A DNA stretch of 64,000 nt, taken from Myxococcales bacterium (GTDB lineage: Bacteria > Myxococcota_A > Polyangia > Fen-1088). Made by a program: the position numbers and the translations under genes. Location of the stretch: assembly GCA_003142855.1 (NCBI GenBank), contig PLNW01000050.1, positions 1-64,000 on the forward strand, written 5' to 3'. Positions within the stretch are counted from its first letter, which is position 1, and each line of letters opens with the position of its first letter. The notes beneath the pieces are model-generated. The model made no database searches. It saw only the letters and a list, made by a program, of their open reading frames with translations, and was not told where the DNA came from. Below are positions 1 to 9,852 of this stretch, piece by piece.

Positions 1-560
1 CGGGGAGGCGCGGCGGTCACGATGATGGCGTCGAAGGGCGCGGCCTCGGGCCAGCCCAGATAGCCATCGCCCACGCGAGTCTTCACCTGCGCGTACCCGA
101 GTTGCGCAAGGATGTCGACCGCGCGGTCCCTCAGCGGAGCCAGGAGCTCGATCGAGCAGACATGCGCGCCAAGCTCGGCGAGCACTGCGGCCTGGTAGCC
201 CGAGCCGGTGCCGATCTCAAGCACGCGGCTGCCGCGTCCCACGGCCGCCAGCTCCGTCATGAGGGCCACGATGTAGGGCTGGCTGATGGTCTGGCCCATG
301 CCGATGGGCACCGGCCGATCGTCGTAGGCGAAGCGGCGCACGGCTTCGGGCATGAACTTGTGTCGCGGCACCCTGCGCATTGCCGAGAGCACGGCCGCGT
401 TCTTCACCCCGCGCCCTCCGATCTGCTCCCGCACCATCCTCTCGCGCGCCATTCGGGTGGTATCGCCCGCTGTCACGGTGGCGTATCCGCCGGAGTGGGA
501 GACCTCGGCCCGGCCATAGGGCGGCGCGACCGCGCAGGCGATCCAGATCAGCACGCTCAC
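1..560 (-). CDS. pcm: Protein-L-isoaspartate O-methyltransferase, C-terminus runs off the window; possible N-terminal signal sequence
   Basis: Manual minus-strand translation gives ...[94 protein letters not shown]...[24 protein letters not shown], diagnostic PCMT motifs. The start (GTG 560) is a guess. Absent from the ORF track because it has no stop inside the window. Confidence 0.9.
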   Translation of the reverse strand, partial: MSVLIWIACAVAPPYGRAEVSHSGGYATVTAGDTTRMARERMVREQIGGRGVKNAAVLSAMRRVPRHKFMPEAVRRFAYDDRPVPIGMGQTISQPYIVALMTELAAVGRGSRVLEIGTGSGYQAAVLAELGAHVCSIELLAPLRDRAVDILAQLGYAQVKTRVGDGYLGWPEAAPFDAIIVTAAPP

Positions 561-1086
561 GGCCCGCCTGGCCCCGCGCAGGAAAAACCCAGCGTGGCCT
601 GGATCGGTGCTGGCTCCTGCGGACTCGCGCGCCCCGCACCCTCGCGACCGCAGTTCCTTGGTGGATCTCGGGATCGCGAAACTGCACCTCATCGGTGTCC
701 ACCTCCCATCCCGATACTGTGAAACCACGCCATACTGGTATCCACGTTGTTGATGGCCAGAACGCCGCCAGCCAACCTTCTGGACTTGCGGGGAACACAC
801 AATCTTCAAGATAGGACTGTCGCGTCAGGAACAAACGCGTGGAATTACAATTGGTTACGTATATGGTCATGTAACTGCTGTACATCATTCAACAATCTGT
901 CCACTCTTGCTGGGCGCCCTTGCCGCTACCATGTTGTCGTCGTTGATCTAATGAGTGGAGCCAGCTGCCGCTCCGCCGGGCGCCCCCGCAGTCTCGGGTC
1001 GAACCAGCAAGGGGTCAGGGGCGACCTGGCGGCGAGGGCCGCCACTAACGGCTTCGGTTACTCGTCATCACTGTCGGGCTCCCTGG

Positions 1087-2838
1087 CTACTTGTCTTCTT
1101 TCTTTCCACTGGACGGTTCGCCAGCATCGTCAGCATTGGCGGGATCGGGCATCTTGGGCTCGTCCTTCCGCCGCCTGGACTTGTACGGGCGTTGTTTCAT
1201 GGCCGGGTCGTAGATGCCGGGGATTACCTCCTTTGCGCCCATGCAGACGTCCACGATGACTAGGTACTTGGCCCTGGTTTCTTCATCGAGATGCGGCGCC
1301 ACCTCGATGGCAAACCGCACCCCGTGCATTCGCTTGAGGCCGTAGTTCGTGGCCGTCATCAGTGGCGAGTTCTTGATCCGCTCGCGGGGAGACGGCATGT
1401 ATTGCTTCGTGCCCTTGCGGCGTTGCGCGGTGAAGATGTGGAACTGCTCGATGGCTTCCACCGGAGACAACGCCGTCCACTCGGCGAGGAGCTCGACAGG
1501 AATGGGAGCCCCGGCTTGCCACTGCTCGATGATCACGGCGGGTAGCTTGTCGATGCAGCGCAACAGTTTCCTGACGTAGGGCTCTGATAATGCGGCCCGC
1601 TCGGCAAAGTCCAGGACGCTCACACGGTGCTCGTCCCGCATGACTCTCGCAGCGTTGGCTATTTCGTATGTCGACAGATTGGAGCGGGCCGTGTTTTCGA
1701 TGATGTTCATCCAACGCTCTTCGACCACCGGGGTGTCCTTGGGAAGAACTATCGCCGGAATCTCTTTCCAACCGAGGTCACGTGCGGCTGTGGTTCGCCG
1801 GAAACCCTTTCGAAGAAAGAACTCACCTCTGTCTCCCGGCGCCTCGACGACGGCGATGGGGTCATTGAGCCCCTCGCATGCCATGCTCGCGGCCAGCTCT
1901 CGCAGTTTTTCCTTATCGAGCGTGAGACGGCAATTCTGGAAATTTGGATCGTCGATGATCTTGTCGAGCTTGATCGACTCGACCCTACCGATCAGTGCCG
2001 CCGATCGGGCTTCGCCCTGCGGGCCGTGTCGGGCCACCTCCCGCTGGTGTCGCTTCCCGTTGAGCCGCTTGTGCATGTCGTTGTAAACTCGATCCAACTT
2101 GTATTGAAGAGTTTGGCGTTGTTGTTTCGCGCTGCCATCAGACTTTCCGACGGGCGCCGGTCCTGTCTCGAGCGGCCCCAACGGCGGGATAGGAGCGGGC
2201 TGCGCGGGACCTGTGCCGGATACGTCAGATGTCTCTGGCGGGAACTTCAACCCCAGAATTTCCAGCACATTTTCCACCTCACGTTGGCTCACCTCATCTG
2301 TCGTGCGGAACTCGGTCTCGGCGGGATCACGAGCATCGCCGTGTGCGCCTCTCCCCGGGCGATCGCTCGTCGGCTGAGCTTCGCTCTCTGGGTCTGCTTG
2401 GGGCCGATGATGGCCATCAGGGCCGGGACTGGCCACCTCCGGCTGGCCCCGCAGTACGGGCAACTGTTGGTGGAGCCGGGCACGAGCGGCATCGATCTTG
2501 GCCTGATTGCCCCGGATCAGCTCCTGCGCGCGGCGAGCGATACCGCTAGAGAGCGGCGATTCCTCATCACCCGATAGCTCGGCCGGCGCAAGGGTCGCTG
2601 GCGGCGCCGGGGTCTCTTTTCTCAGTAAGGCACGCGCTTGCGCCAGGTAGTCCCCGTCCCGAAGCTTGCGACGGTTTTCGATCTCGCCCAGGCTCAACTC
2701 ATTTTCCGCACCCGATTCGGCTTCAGCAGGCCTGGGAGCATCCTCTTCTGGCCGATCATTTGCAGATCGATCTTCGTGCTCGGCATCCGGCTGGGACTGA
2801 TGAAGTGGACCATTCTCATCTTTGAATTGCTGCGACAT
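1087..2838 (-). CDS. ParB/RepB/Spo0J-type partition protein
   Basis: ParB-like core: LDKIIDDPNFQNCRLTLDKEKLRELAASMACEGLNDPIAVVEAPGDRGEFFLRKGFRRTTAARDLGWKEIPAIVL...NIIENTARSNLSTYEIANAARVM then HTH. Start placed at ATG 2838 (MSQQFKDENG) rather than the ORF maximum 2916. Confidence 0.8.
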   Translation of the reverse strand: MSQQFKDENGPLHQSQPDAEHEDRSANDRPEEDAPRPAEAESGAENELSLGEIENRRKLRDGDYLAQARALLRKETPAPPATLAPAELSGDEESPLSSGIARRAQELIRGNQAKIDAARARLHQQLPVLRGQPEVASPGPDGHHRPQADPESEAQPTSDRPGRGAHGDARDPAETEFRTTDEVSQREVENVLEILGLKFPPETSDVSGTGPAQPAPIPPLGPLETGPAPVGKSDGSAKQQRQTLQYKLDRVYNDMHKRLNGKRHQREVARHGPQGEARSAALIGRVESIKLDKIIDDPNFQNCRLTLDKEKLRELAASMACEGLNDPIAVVEAPGDRGEFFLRKGFRRTTAARDLGWKEIPAIVLPKDTPVVEERWMNIIENTARSNLSTYEIANAARVMRDEHRVSVLDFAERAALSEPYVRKLLRCIDKLPAVIIEQWQAGAPIPVELLAEWTALSPVEAIEQFHIFTAQRRKGTKQYMPSPRERIKNSPLMTATNYGLKRMHGVRFAIEVAPHLDEETRAKYLVIVDVCMGAKEVIPGIYDPAMKQRPYKSRRRKDEPKMPDPANADDAGEPSSGKKEDK

Positions 2839-3139
2839 GATGTTTCTCCTGCTTGTTGTGGATGACTTCTGCAGTTCGTTGTGGATATCCCTTCTTTCGG
2901 AAATGCCTGGTCTCAACTTTCCCGCGGGCCGCTGCCCCGAGCTTCTCGACGATCACATCAGCGATGCCCCGGGCGCGCGTAGCCGCGATGGCCTCCAAGG
3001 CCGTGATGGCGAGATACCTCCCGACTCCGGACGATGACGTCGGACGTTGTGTCGATGCGCCATGACCATCGTCCGACGAAACCCCTAGGGGTTGGGGCCC
3101 GTCGGACGATTCGGACGGTCGTCCCGGCCGATTCCCCAA
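2816..3139 (-). CDS. Hypothetical small protein upstream of the parB-like gene
   Basis: ORF on the same strand; C-terminal half ITALEAIAATRARGIADVIVEKLGAAARGKVETRHFRKKGYPQRT looks protein-like. Short overlap with the next gene. Confidence 0.4.
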   Translation of the reverse strand: MGNRPGRPSESSDGPQPLGVSSDDGHGASTQRPTSSSGVGRYLAITALEAIAATRARGIADVIVEKLGAAARGKVETRHFRKKGYPQRTAEVIHNKQEKHHVAAIQR

Positions 3140-3211
3140 TGTTCTTCGAGCCGGCCATCTTGCAAAGCTGCCTCGTAGCTCCGCAGCTCCAATCTCGGAG
3201 CCAGGGTCCCC

Positions 3212-4829
3212 TCATGTCTCCACTTCCTCAACGAAAGTCCCGGCAACATCGTCCGAACCGTCCGGATCGTCCGACGCCTCGACTTCCTTGGTCCTGTTGT
3301 CGGCCGATCCGGCCGGACCATCCCCGGTAGTGGCACGCCCATCGTCCGAGGCCACCTGCGGGCATTCCCCGCCGGTTTTCGGTGGATCAGCCGAGGCCTC
3401 CAGCGCGGGTGGCGGTGCCATCGACATGGCGATTACCCGCTGCCTGTCGTGCCCAGCGGCGCGGGAGAACTCGATCCGAATCCCTGCCTTCCGCATATTT
3501 GGCGCGACCCGACGAAGCGCTCCTGCCATGGCACGAGCAGTTTGTGGCCACCCTTTACCTCGTCTCGCCCAGTCGTCAGCCCTTCCGTCCACGGCCCGTA
3601 GGAGGTCCTTCGCCGTCCCGGACCATTCGCCCCGCTCGCCAACCAACGCTATGACCAATGTGGCTAGCTGCGACGACTCCAGCGCGGTCTCGTTGCCGTC
3701 GGCGCGGTTGCGTTGGTATGCCGCCATGACCGCACCCGTGGGCAGGCCGAGCCCGGCCTCGGCGGCGGTCGCCCAGATCGCAAAATCCGCCATTCTCGGG
3801 AGCAGGGGCAAGCGCACATCGCGATGGGCGCGCAGTGCATGTGCGACGGCATCCAGCAGTGCACCGAAAATCCGCCCGGCCGATGCATTTACCGCCTTCC
3901 GAATTTCCGATTCTGTTTTTCGTCCCGCCTCCGGTATTGGTTGCAACTCGACACTAATGCAACGGTCGATCAGATCTCCCCGCGTGGCGATTTCCTCGAT
4001 GGCCGTGAGGATCACTGGGCGTGGCAAATCCGCCCCCAGTCGATAGCCGGCAAAGCGCGTCGGACAACCAGGGTTCAATGTGAGAAAGGTTGTCGAGCGC
4101 GATGATCCACCCGTTGGCGGCTGCAATCGCCAGGTCGCGTGTGTCGCGCGGTTCGGCCCGCAGGTCGGCCTTGTTGGGGTCGACGAACTTGCGGAGGATC
4201 CGGACCAGCATGGACTTGGCCGTGCCCTGCTCGCCATGCACCAACAAGATCGGATAGGGACCAGTCGGCCGCAGCGCCGCCACCAACCAGGCCAGGACAA
4301 GCGTCCAATCACCATCGTCAGTGAGGTTCAGGAGCTGCCTCAGGGCGAGCAGGTTGCCCCCGTGCTCCGGCACCGGCAACGCCAGCATTCCTTGAGCACG
4401 AATAAAACGAACAGGCGAGTCATCCACAACGCGGAAGGTGCCGACGCTCGCCGAGATCTCAACCACTCTCCACTTCTCGTCGCACAGGTCCACGTAGATG
4501 AGATCGACGCCATCACCAGCGACACGAGCGTGAACCTCCTGCTGCGCACCCTTGTATAGCGCCTGAGCCTCCAGCGTTGCCTGCGCCTCCGCAATCGCAC
4601 TCGATTTCGCGGCCTCCTGTGTCGCGCAGTAGTACAGCCGTTGCAGATGCCTCCGAAACCGTCGGCACGCCGTTGGCCATGTTTCCCGATGGTCCTCCAC
4701 AGGGAAAGTGGCGAAGGTTTCACCCTCGCCGTTGTGGAAGAGTGCGGCCTGGTCGTCTGTTGCGAACAAATCGGCAATTGCCGTGGCCTGGCTCATCCTG
4801 CCCTCCGCGCCTTCGCCGTCATTGGCCAA
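3212..4829 (-). pseudogene. Phage/ICE-type helicase-primase-like ATPase, split by a frameshift
   Basis: ORF 3954..4829 carries Walker-A-like LLVHGEQGTAKSMLVRILRKFVDP and LSDALCRLSTGGGFAT, then loses frame. ORF 3212..4315 resumes with RPVILTAIEEIATRGDLIDRCISVELQPI. Together they read as one protein with a missing piece near 4018-4024. Confidence 0.75.
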
Positions 4830-5051
4830 TTTTGTTGTACAATCAATTCCCTAGTACGGACAGGTATCGGCAGGCCGACGCGGGTCTTGGCTGCTGTCTT
4901 CGTTCGGGGTCTTCGGGATGTCATTGCGATACTAGTTTGGCCCCGGTGCTCCTATGGAGCATGTGGGGGGAAAAGTCTTGCTAGTCGCCCCATGCGCGGC
5001 CTGCCAATCCCAGTGGTGGCCTGCCACTTCCAGTGGTGGGAGAATGTGCCC

Positions 5052-6230
5052 ATGCCAAAGGTCCGCACCAGCGTTCGCCGACTGCGAAGCAGTAGAACTC
5101 ACAAGTCCAAGAGGCCACGCAAGGCTCTGCGGGCAGCACCGCCTATTGTGGGCCGCAATGTTCCTGAACGAAGTGCTCCTGTCGAGAAGACTCCAGCGCT
5201 CGCCAGCGACACCGCCACCGCGACCGCAGTGATCGCGCTCGCGGGTTCACCCACGACACGCGCTTCGCTGGCTGCCGCAGTGAAGGAACGCTTTGGTTTC
5301 TCGATCGACGGTCTTTGGGCTTGGCTTGAGCGGAAGGAGTATCTTTCGCCAACGCTGCCTGATGACTGGGATCCTATTCAGGGTGCCGGGGGCGTGTACG
5401 CGCACTGGCTCGACTCGGGCCACAAGATCCTGCCGACTCCGACCATCGATGTGCCAAAGAGACGACTCGGCTCTCCCAACAAGGCGCGGGCAAAGGCTAG
5501 AAGGGCGCGACGCAAGCGGGCTTGTCGGCTCTGCGGGATTGCATCCGTGCTGTGGCGCTGCTGGTTGGCGACCCGACCCAGGCACCTGGGCTACGTCGAG
5601 CAGTACGAGAGCACTCTGGCGGAGCTTGGGAGGAGCGTGGCCAAGACTGCCGAAACGTACGTGAACGCCACCAAGGCGTTCATTGCCGCTCACGATGCCC
5701 GGCTGCGGGAGCTGGGGGACGAGCGGATTGGCATGATCGAAAAGGTGGAACAGGCAGACAGGGCCAACCGCAGTGACACGAAGAAGCAGCTTCGTGACCA
5801 GTATGACCACCAGTTGCTGCGCGACGGGCTTGCGCCGATCAAGAGGCTCGGCATTCACAAACGCTTAAGTGCCGTACTGCGGAGTATTGTGGCGCGACTG
5901 GACATCCTTCGACAGATCACAGTCGGATTTTCGAGGAATGATTTGGGCCAACCGCAGCGCTGGGCTGGTTCGGGACGCCAGCTGGATCTGATGACTGCCG
6001 TCTGGAAGACGCTTTGGGATCAGGGTTTCACATGTCGGGAGATCGGCGAGAACCTAGCTTGCCCGGGCGGCAAAGTAATCGACTACGCCCGTCTCGTAAA
6101 CGATCGGATTCACCCACGCTTTCATCCTCCGAAGCAGCCCCGATCTGGCGATGTTGAATCGGACGAGTCCGCCACTTTCGCAGTCAAATCGGATGCGGAC
6201 TTGACTGATAGTGCGTCGCGGGTGGGGTGA
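5052..6230 (+). CDS. Hypothetical protein, coiled-coil-like centre
   Basis: 393 aa ORF from ATG 5052; YESTLAELGRSVAKTAETYVNATKAFIAAHDARLRELGDERIGMIEKVEQADRANRSDTKKQ looks like a real helical protein. Possible compensated frameshifts around 5510-5585. Confidence 0.5.
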   Translation: MPKVRTSVRRLRSSRTHKSKRPRKALRAAPPIVGRNVPERSAPVEKTPALASDTATATAVIALAGSPTTRASLAAAVKERFGFSIDGLWAWLERKEYLSPTLPDDWDPIQGAGGVYAHWLDSGHKILPTPTIDVPKRRLGSPNKARAKARRARRKRACRLCGIASVLWRCWLATRPRHLGYVEQYESTLAELGRSVAKTAETYVNATKAFIAAHDARLRELGDERIGMIEKVEQADRANRSDTKKQLRDQYDHQLLRDGLAPIKRLGIHKRLSAVLRSIVARLDILRQITVGFSRNDLGQPQRWAGSGRQLDLMTAVWKTLWDQGFTCREIGENLACPGGKVIDYARLVNDRIHPRFHPPKQPRSGDVESDESATFAVKSDADLTDSASRVG

Positions 6231-6461
6231 ACCGAAACTGACTTCTCCCCCAATAGCGCAGTCGGCGACTATCGGCTTGAATTGCATGCGTAATGAGATC
6301 GCTGCCTCAAGCTGTTCGCCTCGACGGCGTCGACATAGCTGACGTCCGGGCGAGCTGCGACCAGGTGGATCGCTGTTGGCTGGCGGTGGGGCGTCCGCGC
6401 CGTCAGCCACCACTCCGGTCCGGCGAGGCCGATCTCGTGGACGCGCGGTGGGGGCCAGGCC

Positions 6462-7454
6462 ATGGCTGATGGCCACCTCTCGGTGACGTTGGTTGCACAA
6501 CGCACCGGCTACAGCCCGTATCTCATCCGCAGGTGGTGCGAAACAGGCAAGCTGACCGCGATCAGAACTCCTGGGCGGCAGTGGCGGATACTCGCGTCTG
6601 CCGCGTTCGCTACGTTGGGCAGGTTGACCCCCACGGATCCCGTTGCGCAGCCCGCTCCCGCTGCGGGGTCGCCGCCGTTGCCTGCTCCCTCCGCTGCCGG
6701 GCAGGATGCTGGCGTCATGCCTCCCAACGACAACCTGCATGGCGGATCTGACTCGTGCGGACGTGAAATCACGAGTAATAACGAGCACTTGCCATGTGAC
6801 TCAGAACGAGCGACGGTGGATTCTAATGATCACGGCAATGCACCGCAGGCAATGTCTGGGCTTTCGCCATCCGACCGGCTGGACGCGGCAGCGATGGCGG
6901 CCCACCTGGGCGGCAAGCTGGCACCTGGAACCCTGGTGCGATGGGCACGCAAGCGTCGCATCCCTGCCTTCAAGGCCGGCCGCACCTGGCTGTTCGTCGC
7001 CGCGGACGTTGTCGCGGCCCTGGCCCAGGGCTATCCACCTGCAAGGGAAGTAGGAGATTCCAGTGATGTCGATCCAGGAGGTGAGCCCCGGCAGATTCGT
7101 GGTGCAAAAGTTCGCGGCCGATCCGCTCGGCGGCGCACCACGAAGGTGGTGCAAGCGAGCGCGGGGCCGAGCGGCGGCGGAGCAGCAGGAAAAGACGTTC
7201 GAGGCCGAGGCCAACGAGTGGACGGCGAGGCAGCGACTGATAGGCCAGGCACAGGCAAAGGGGGTCGCGCTGGCTTTGCCCTCGATGCCGACCAGCGCGA
7301 CCGGCTTTGCAGACTTCTTGGAAAAGGTCTACTTGCCGTGGACACGAACGAAGCTCGACCCACAGACCATGCGGGCGCGGGCGCCATCGATCATGATCCT
7401 GGCGCAGGACCTGGGCAACACGCCGCTACACCAAATCGAAAACCAGGTCGATGA
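6462..7454 (+). CDS. Excisionase/MerR-like helix-turn-helix protein with two HTH segments; C-terminus uncertain
   Basis: LSVTLVAQRTGYSPYLIRRWCETGKLTAIRTPGRQWRI and MAAHLGGKLAPGTLVRWARKRRIPAFKAGRTWLFVAADVVAAL resemble Xis-type winged HTH. The last ~130 codons overlap the integrase gene out of frame. Confidence 0.6.
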   Translation: MADGHLSVTLVAQRTGYSPYLIRRWCETGKLTAIRTPGRQWRILASAAFATLGRLTPTDPVAQPAPAAGSPPLPAPSAAGQDAGVMPPNDNLHGGSDSCGREITSNNEHLPCDSERATVDSNDHGNAPQAMSGLSPSDRLDAAAMAAHLGGKLAPGTLVRWARKRRIPAFKAGRTWLFVAADVVAALAQGYPPAREVGDSSDVDPGGEPRQIRGAKVRGRSARRRTTKVVQASAGPSGGGAAGKDVRGRGQRVDGEAATDRPGTGKGGRAGFALDADQRDRLCRLLGKGLLAVDTNEARPTDHAGAGAIDHDPGAGPGQHAATPNRKPGR

Positions 7455-8355
7455 ACTGGTCGCCAGGTGGCGCGCCGAGGGCTGCCGGTACTCGGCCGCC
7501 ATCGACCGTCTTGGCCGCCCGCTGAACCGCAAGCCGCGTCCGATCAGCGACGCCGGCATCAATGAACGCCTCAAGATCCTGCGCGCGATTCTTGGACACG
7601 CACATATGCAGGCCAAGGTTCTCGCCACTCGTCCGAGAATTCAGCTTCTCAAGAACAAGCGCGCCAATCCCGGCGCAGCCGAGCCGACTCGCTACTTCGC
7701 GCCTGAAGAGCGGGTTCGCTTCCATCGCTACGCCCGGACCGATGTGCGCGACGTGTTTGAAGTCGGACGCATGCTGGGCACCCGGCCGGGTGAACTGTTC
7801 CACCTCAGGGTCGGTTCCGTGGACTTCAAACAAAAGAAGATCTGGGTGCAAGCTACGCCGTGCCCACTGTGCCCAGGCAACACGTGGACACCAAAGACGG
7901 GCTGCTTTCGCGGCATCGACATCTGTCCCGACTTGATGCCCATCCTGCGCCGGCTGACCAAGGGCAAACCCGACGATGCGCTCTTGATCGAGAACACCCA
8001 CGGTGCGCCCTACTCACGCCTGGTGGGCAGCGGCGGCCAGTTCACCAAGACACTCCGGCGCGCCGGCCTCGACCGCAAGGGGCTGTCGATGTACAGCTTG
8101 CGCCACACCTTCGCCGCTGATCTGATCACTGCTGGCAGACCAATCCGGGAAGTGGCCGCCCTCCTGGGCAACACGCCCCGGACCTGCGAGTTGCACTACG
8201 CGCACCTCATGCCGGGAAGGACGGCTGAGGCGGTGAAGGCGCTCAAGGCGATCGAGCCCTGGCCCACGGCAAAGCCGGTGATGATTGCTGACAACGCCAA
8301 GCACGCCGAGAACACGGCGGCGACCAAGGCGCCGAAGACCATCAAGGCGGCGTAG
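7066..8355 (+). CDS. Tyrosine recombinase/integrase
   Basis: C-terminal catalytic motifs: ...MLGTRPGELFHLRVGSVDF..., GLSMYSLRHTFAADLITAGRPIREVAALLGNTPRTCELHYAHLM (R, HxxR, H, Y pattern). Confidence 0.9.
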   Translation: MSIQEVSPGRFVVQKFAADPLGGAPRRWCKRARGRAAAEQQEKTFEAEANEWTARQRLIGQAQAKGVALALPSMPTSATGFADFLEKVYLPWTRTKLDPQTMRARAPSIMILAQDLGNTPLHQIENQVDELVARWRAEGCRYSAAIDRLGRPLNRKPRPISDAGINERLKILRAILGHAHMQAKVLATRPRIQLLKNKRANPGAAEPTRYFAPEERVRFHRYARTDVRDVFEVGRMLGTRPGELFHLRVGSVDFKQKKIWVQATPCPLCPGNTWTPKTGCFRGIDICPDLMPILRRLTKGKPDDALLIENTHGAPYSRLVGSGGQFTKTLRRAGLDRKGLSMYSLRHTFAADLITAGRPIREVAALLGNTPRTCELHYAHLMPGRTAEAVKALKAIEPWPTAKPVMIADNAKHAENTAATKAPKTIKAA

Positions 8356-8385
8356 TCCCCCACGGCCACCAACAAGGAACCCTCG

Positions 8386-8883
8386 ATGACATCGGAACGC
8401 TACCGCGAATCAAGGAACATGCCTCGCCCACTTCCTTCAAGAGCGACCAAGGGCGCCCGGCCTTGTAGGTCCAACTCCTTCTACGAGGCCAGCCGCCCCA
8501 CGGAGGGCGTCGAGGGTCACCCTGTCGATGTTGTCATCGATCGCTTGCCAAAGGTGGCGAGCCTCTGTCGCAGACTGCTGCGCTTGGCGAAAAGATGGCA
8601 GTGCGAGGTCAGCGACGCGCAGGCCTTCATCGCATACGAAGATCTCCGGCTGGAATATTTGAGGTTGCGCGAGCAGGGCTACTTCGACGCTGGATACCAC
8701 TATGGCCTTCTCGCTGGGAGGGCAGAATCCCACGCCGCCAGCGCGGCGGACAATCCTGCTGTTCGCGCCTTCGCTCACCAAATTGGCTTGGCTGCCGCCG
8801 TGGCCAAGATCCCACAACCCCGGATCGCGGCGGCGCTGATGGAGATCGCGCGGGCCGTGGTGCTTGGCCTGCCGCTGCGATGA
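8386..8883 (+). CDS. Hypothetical protein
   Basis: 165 aa ORF immediately downstream of the integrase, same strand. Confidence 0.5.
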   Translation: MTSERYRESRNMPRPLPSRATKGARPCRSNSFYEASRPTEGVEGHPVDVVIDRLPKVASLCRRLLRLAKRWQCEVSDAQAFIAYEDLRLEYLRLREQGYFDAGYHYGLLAGRAESHAASAADNPAVRAFAHQIGLAAAVAKIPQPRIAAALMEIARAVVLGLPLR

Positions 8884-8925
8884 CAGCCGATGCTGCTTTC
8901 CCGGTGTGCCCGGCTGGTTCAACGG

Positions 8926-9789
8926 CTACGCTGCCCTGGTCATCTCGATCAGCACGGCCTTCCGCCCTGTCAGTCTCGCCGCCTCACCCACAGGCCCCGA
9001 CCCTGCGTATGGGTCGAGCACCACGCCGCCCTTGGGGACGAACACCTTCACAATTTGGGTCATCAACTCGACGGGCTTTGCGCTGACATGTGCCTTGGCA
9101 TTCCGGACCTTGGGCACCACGAAGATGTGGCTCATGCTGCCGAGGACATCGTCTGTGGCCAGCACTGTCGTTGGATAGCGGCCAAGGTCATTGGCGACGA
9201 AAGCTTCATGGCCGTAGGCGTTCAGCGACTCGTGGTAGACGGGGCGCCGGCGACCAGCCGCTCGCAGCGGATTGATTCGACTGGCCTGTTTCTTGTCCTC
9301 TTCATTGAGCCACGGAATGCGGGCCTCGTCGACGTTGATCGGAATCGGCTTGCCTGGAGCGCGAGCGATCAGAATCGGATCGTGCGCGGGGAGCAGATGG
9401 CAAAGAGATGGGGCTCGGCCTCCGCGATACATCCAAATCGCTTGATCCTTCACCTCGAAACCCGCCTGCCGCACCCGCCAGCCCAAGACGTCGTACAGCC
9501 GCCGGGCCGCGAAGGCCACTAGCACCGCGCCCGGCTTCAGAAGGCGCAGCACCTCGCGCCAGACTTCAACAGCGGGCACATCTTGATCCCAGTCAGCCAC
9601 GTGGAGCCCGTAGGGTGGATCGCAGACACAGGCGTCAAACACACCCTCTGGCAAGAGGGGCATGACGTCCCGGCAGTCGCCGTGGATCACTTCGACGGAT
9701 GGGTCGGCGTAGGCATCAGCAGCGCACACCACAACGCCGGACCCAAAGCTCTTGGCGGAGATCGGATCGGCGGTGGCGGGTGGAAGCAC
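8926..9789 (-). CDS. Site-specific DNA methyltransferase (N6-adenine/N4-cytosine type, beta-class motif order)
   Basis: VIHGDCRDVMPLLPEGVFDACVCDPPYG (motif IV) precedes VELMTQIVKVFVPKGGVVLDPYAGSGPVGEAARLTGRKAVLIE (motif I). Confidence 0.88.
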   Translation of the reverse strand: MLPPATADPISAKSFGSGVVVCAADAYADPSVEVIHGDCRDVMPLLPEGVFDACVCDPPYGLHVADWDQDVPAVEVWREVLRLLKPGAVLVAFAARRLYDVLGWRVRQAGFEVKDQAIWMYRGGRAPSLCHLLPAHDPILIARAPGKPIPINVDEARIPWLNEEDKKQASRINPLRAAGRRRPVYHESLNAYGHEAFVANDLGRYPTTVLATDDVLGSMSHIFVVPKVRNAKAHVSAKPVELMTQIVKVFVPKGGVVLDPYAGSGPVGEAARLTGRKAVLIEMTRAA

Positions 9790-9852
9790 CCATTCACGGT
9801 AGCTCGTTCCGCAGGCAAGTCAGCAGCAGCGGCGCCGCCGCCAACCGAATCG

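Noticed and set aside
990-1010. ctcgggtcgaacc resembles a tRNA T-arm and could mark an attL tRNA fragment
   Set aside because: Flanks do not pair as a T-stem and do not match the tRNA-Gly 3' end at 10077-10148.
5015-5042. ccagtggtgg direct repeats (cccagtggtggcctgccacttccagtggtggga) as a regulatory iteron
   Set aside because: Only two copies just upstream of a hypothetical ORF; too weak to call.
6054-6788. 244-aa minus-strand ORF opposite the Xis-like gene
   Set aside because: Arg/Gly/Pro-rich without recognisable motifs; the plus-strand HTH motifs are more convincing.
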